From: Phaeobacter italicus
Lineage (GTDB): Bacteria; Pseudomonadota; Alphaproteobacteria; Rhodobacterales; Rhodobacteraceae
DNA length: 64,000 nt
Assembly (NCBI RefSeq): GCF_001258055.1
Contig: NZ_CVRM01000005.1
Coordinates: forward strand, 1-64,000
Direction of reading: 5' to 3'
Positions 63,350 to 64,000 of this stretch are shown one piece after another (positions within the stretch are counted from its first letter, which is position 1; each line of letters begins with the position of its first letter). Under the pieces are notes generated by a model that worked only from the letters and a program-made list of their open reading frames with translations, made no database searches and was not told the DNA's origin. Made by a program: the position numbers and the translations under genes.

Positions 63350-63580
63350 ATGAACACTCGAAATCTTATCCAAGCCCTTGGCGGCTACCGCTCCGTTGGT
63401 GTGCGGTTGGGCAAGAGCCCGACCACTGTCCACACCCATATGCAGGAGGGGGTTCTGCCTGCTGCATGGTATGATGCACTGTGCCAGATAGCGCGAGAGA
63501 GCGACGTGGCTGAACCGCCACGATCGCTCTTTTCCTTTCTGCAGGTCGGTGACCCCTCGAGTGGGGAGGAGGCGGCATGA
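63350..63580 (+). CDS. Cro-like helix-turn-helix protein
   Basis: A 76-residue protein whose N-terminal part (MNTRNLIQALGGYRSVGVRLGKSPTTVHTHMQEGVLPAAWYDALCQIA) reads as a compact helix-turn-helix of the Cro/YdaS type, with a loose tail. It is divergent from the repressor, with operators 3 and 4 in the 88-bp gap. It probably competes with the repressor to open the lytic or replication programme. Its stop overlaps the next start (ATGA). Confidence 0.72.
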   Translation: MNTRNLIQALGGYRSVGVRLGKSPTTVHTHMQEGVLPAAWYDALCQIARESDVAEPPRSLFSFLQVGDPSSGEEAA

Positions 63581-63900
63581 GACGTGCGCAGCTGACCCTA
63601 ATTGTGAACAACGAAATGACATGCTCGCAGTCTGGCAGGGATTTCGACCAAAAGTCTTGGTCGAATAAGTTTGATCCCTATGCGCTAAAGGTTAGTGGCC
63701 CCGAGCTGTGGTCTGCCTACTTCAGAGCCCGCTTTGCCTCCCCGCGGGAGGTCGCTCTGTTTTGCGATGTGAGCTTTCAGACCGCGCTGAACTGGTGGGG
63801 GGCTGTGACAGCCCCGGCCGGGCATATCGCCATTCTGGTCATGCTGAGCGATCCGGGCGCGCCTGCCTTCTTTGCTGACAGCTTGCGGAGGGCCGCATGA
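63577..63900 (+). CDS. Phage-region HTH-like protein
   Basis: A 107-residue protein, the second gene of the rightward transcript and translationally coupled to the Cro-like gene by ATGA. The part ASPREVALFCDVSFQTALNWWGAVTAPAGHIAILVML resembles a helix-turn-helix followed by a short hydrophobic helix. It may be a replication or regulatory protein, but no family was recognised. Confidence 0.65.
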   Translation: MRRAQLTLIVNNEMTCSQSGRDFDQKSWSNKFDPYALKVSGPELWSAYFRARFASPREVALFCDVSFQTALNWWGAVTAPAGHIAILVMLSDPGAPAFFADSLRRAA

Positions 63901-63944
63901 TGACGTGTTTGCAGCCGATTTTTCCATTGGAGGTGTCGCGATGA
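63897..63944 (+). CDS. Tiny coupled open frame (15 codons)
   Basis: MMTCLQPIFPLEVSR, whose ATG overlaps the preceding stop codon (ATGA) and whose stop overlaps the ATG of the next gene (ATGA). The chain of three overlaps suggests a translational relay. It may not make a functional product. Confidence 0.3.
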   Translation: MMTCLQPIFPLEVSR

Positions 63945-64000
63945 CCTTACATGCCGTGGTTTCACCCGCAGCAATCGATGCGCTGCCCGAATATCCCATC
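63941..64000 (+). CDS. Start of a phage-region gene, cut by the window edge
   Basis: The first 20 codons (MTLHAVVSPAAIDALPEYPI) of a gene with a GGAGGTG ribosome binding site ahead of the ATG. The rest lies beyond the window, and the product cannot be identified. Confidence 0.55.
   Translation, partial: MTLHAVVSPAAIDALPEYPI

Overview
The window reads as a chromosome segment of a marine Rhodobacteraceae bacterium of the Roseobacter group (Phaeobacter, Ruegeria or Leisingera type). Support comes from a high-GC backbone, a DMSP lyase DddP with all six metal ligands at their published positions, a heterotetrameric sarcosine oxidase cluster, and typical alphaproteobacterial gene orders (yajC-secD-secF-Mth938-ccmABCDG, yfgM-like-bamB-der, glnB-glnA). 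The species is not identified; this is recognition of families by eye, with no database search.

Layout. 1-3100 is an AT-richer accessory block: the end of an IS21-type element (1-55), a non-coding stretch, a PAS histidine kinase and a tyrosine integrase that points away from the 5' end of dusA. This is the known arrangement of genomic islands inserted in dusA, and the island continues to the left of the window. 3102-8243 holds dusA, a TauE/SafE permease, an Fe(II)/2OG dioxygenase, a DUF1289 protein, ruvX and ccmI. 8560-13866 is soxBDAG, which demethylates sarcosine to glycine. 14052-21073 holds two related small secreted proteins, sodB, a stress-type pair (small hydrophilic protein plus host-attachment family protein), a LOG-family protein, a LysM envelope protein and an Atm1-type ABC exporter. 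21212-26241 is an RND pump and adaptor operon preceded by a perfect palindromic operator. 26539-30185 is the envelope and ribosome set yfgM-like/bamB/der. 30462-33436 holds a fatty-acid desaturase, a helix-hairpin-helix protein with a histone-H1-like tail, and serS. A lower-GC pentapeptide-repeat membrane protein (33574-34662) separates serS from the Sec/Ccm operon (34842-41201).

41274-58451 is mostly housekeeping: an ABM-domain protein, acnA, a DUF1223 thioredoxin-like protein, a lipid A acyltransferase, a divergent FliG-like protein, a TPR protein, purB, a hydrolase-OsmC fusion, a NUDIX hydrolase, dddP, an HODM-family (DUF3445) protein, a tail-anchored unknown, glnA and glnB. 58678-60357 is the NAD(P)HX repair enzyme, whose reading frame appears to have absorbed a palindromic repeat. 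At 60488 a tRNA-Leu(TAG) is followed directly by a tyrosine integrase and an early phage region that runs off the right edge.

Genes that work together: soxBDAG and dddP both degrade marine methylated osmolytes. The Sec and Ccm operons deliver and mature periplasmic cytochromes, with ccmI placed elsewhere. glnB-glnA couples nitrogen sensing to ammonia assimilation. The right-hand prophage shows a compact lambda-like switch: a divergent repressor/Cro pair with four 17-bp palindromic operators, two between the divergent promoters and two upstream of the leftward genes. That switch, the in-frame palindromic insertion in nnr and the 20-bp operator of the RND pump are the most interesting new observations.
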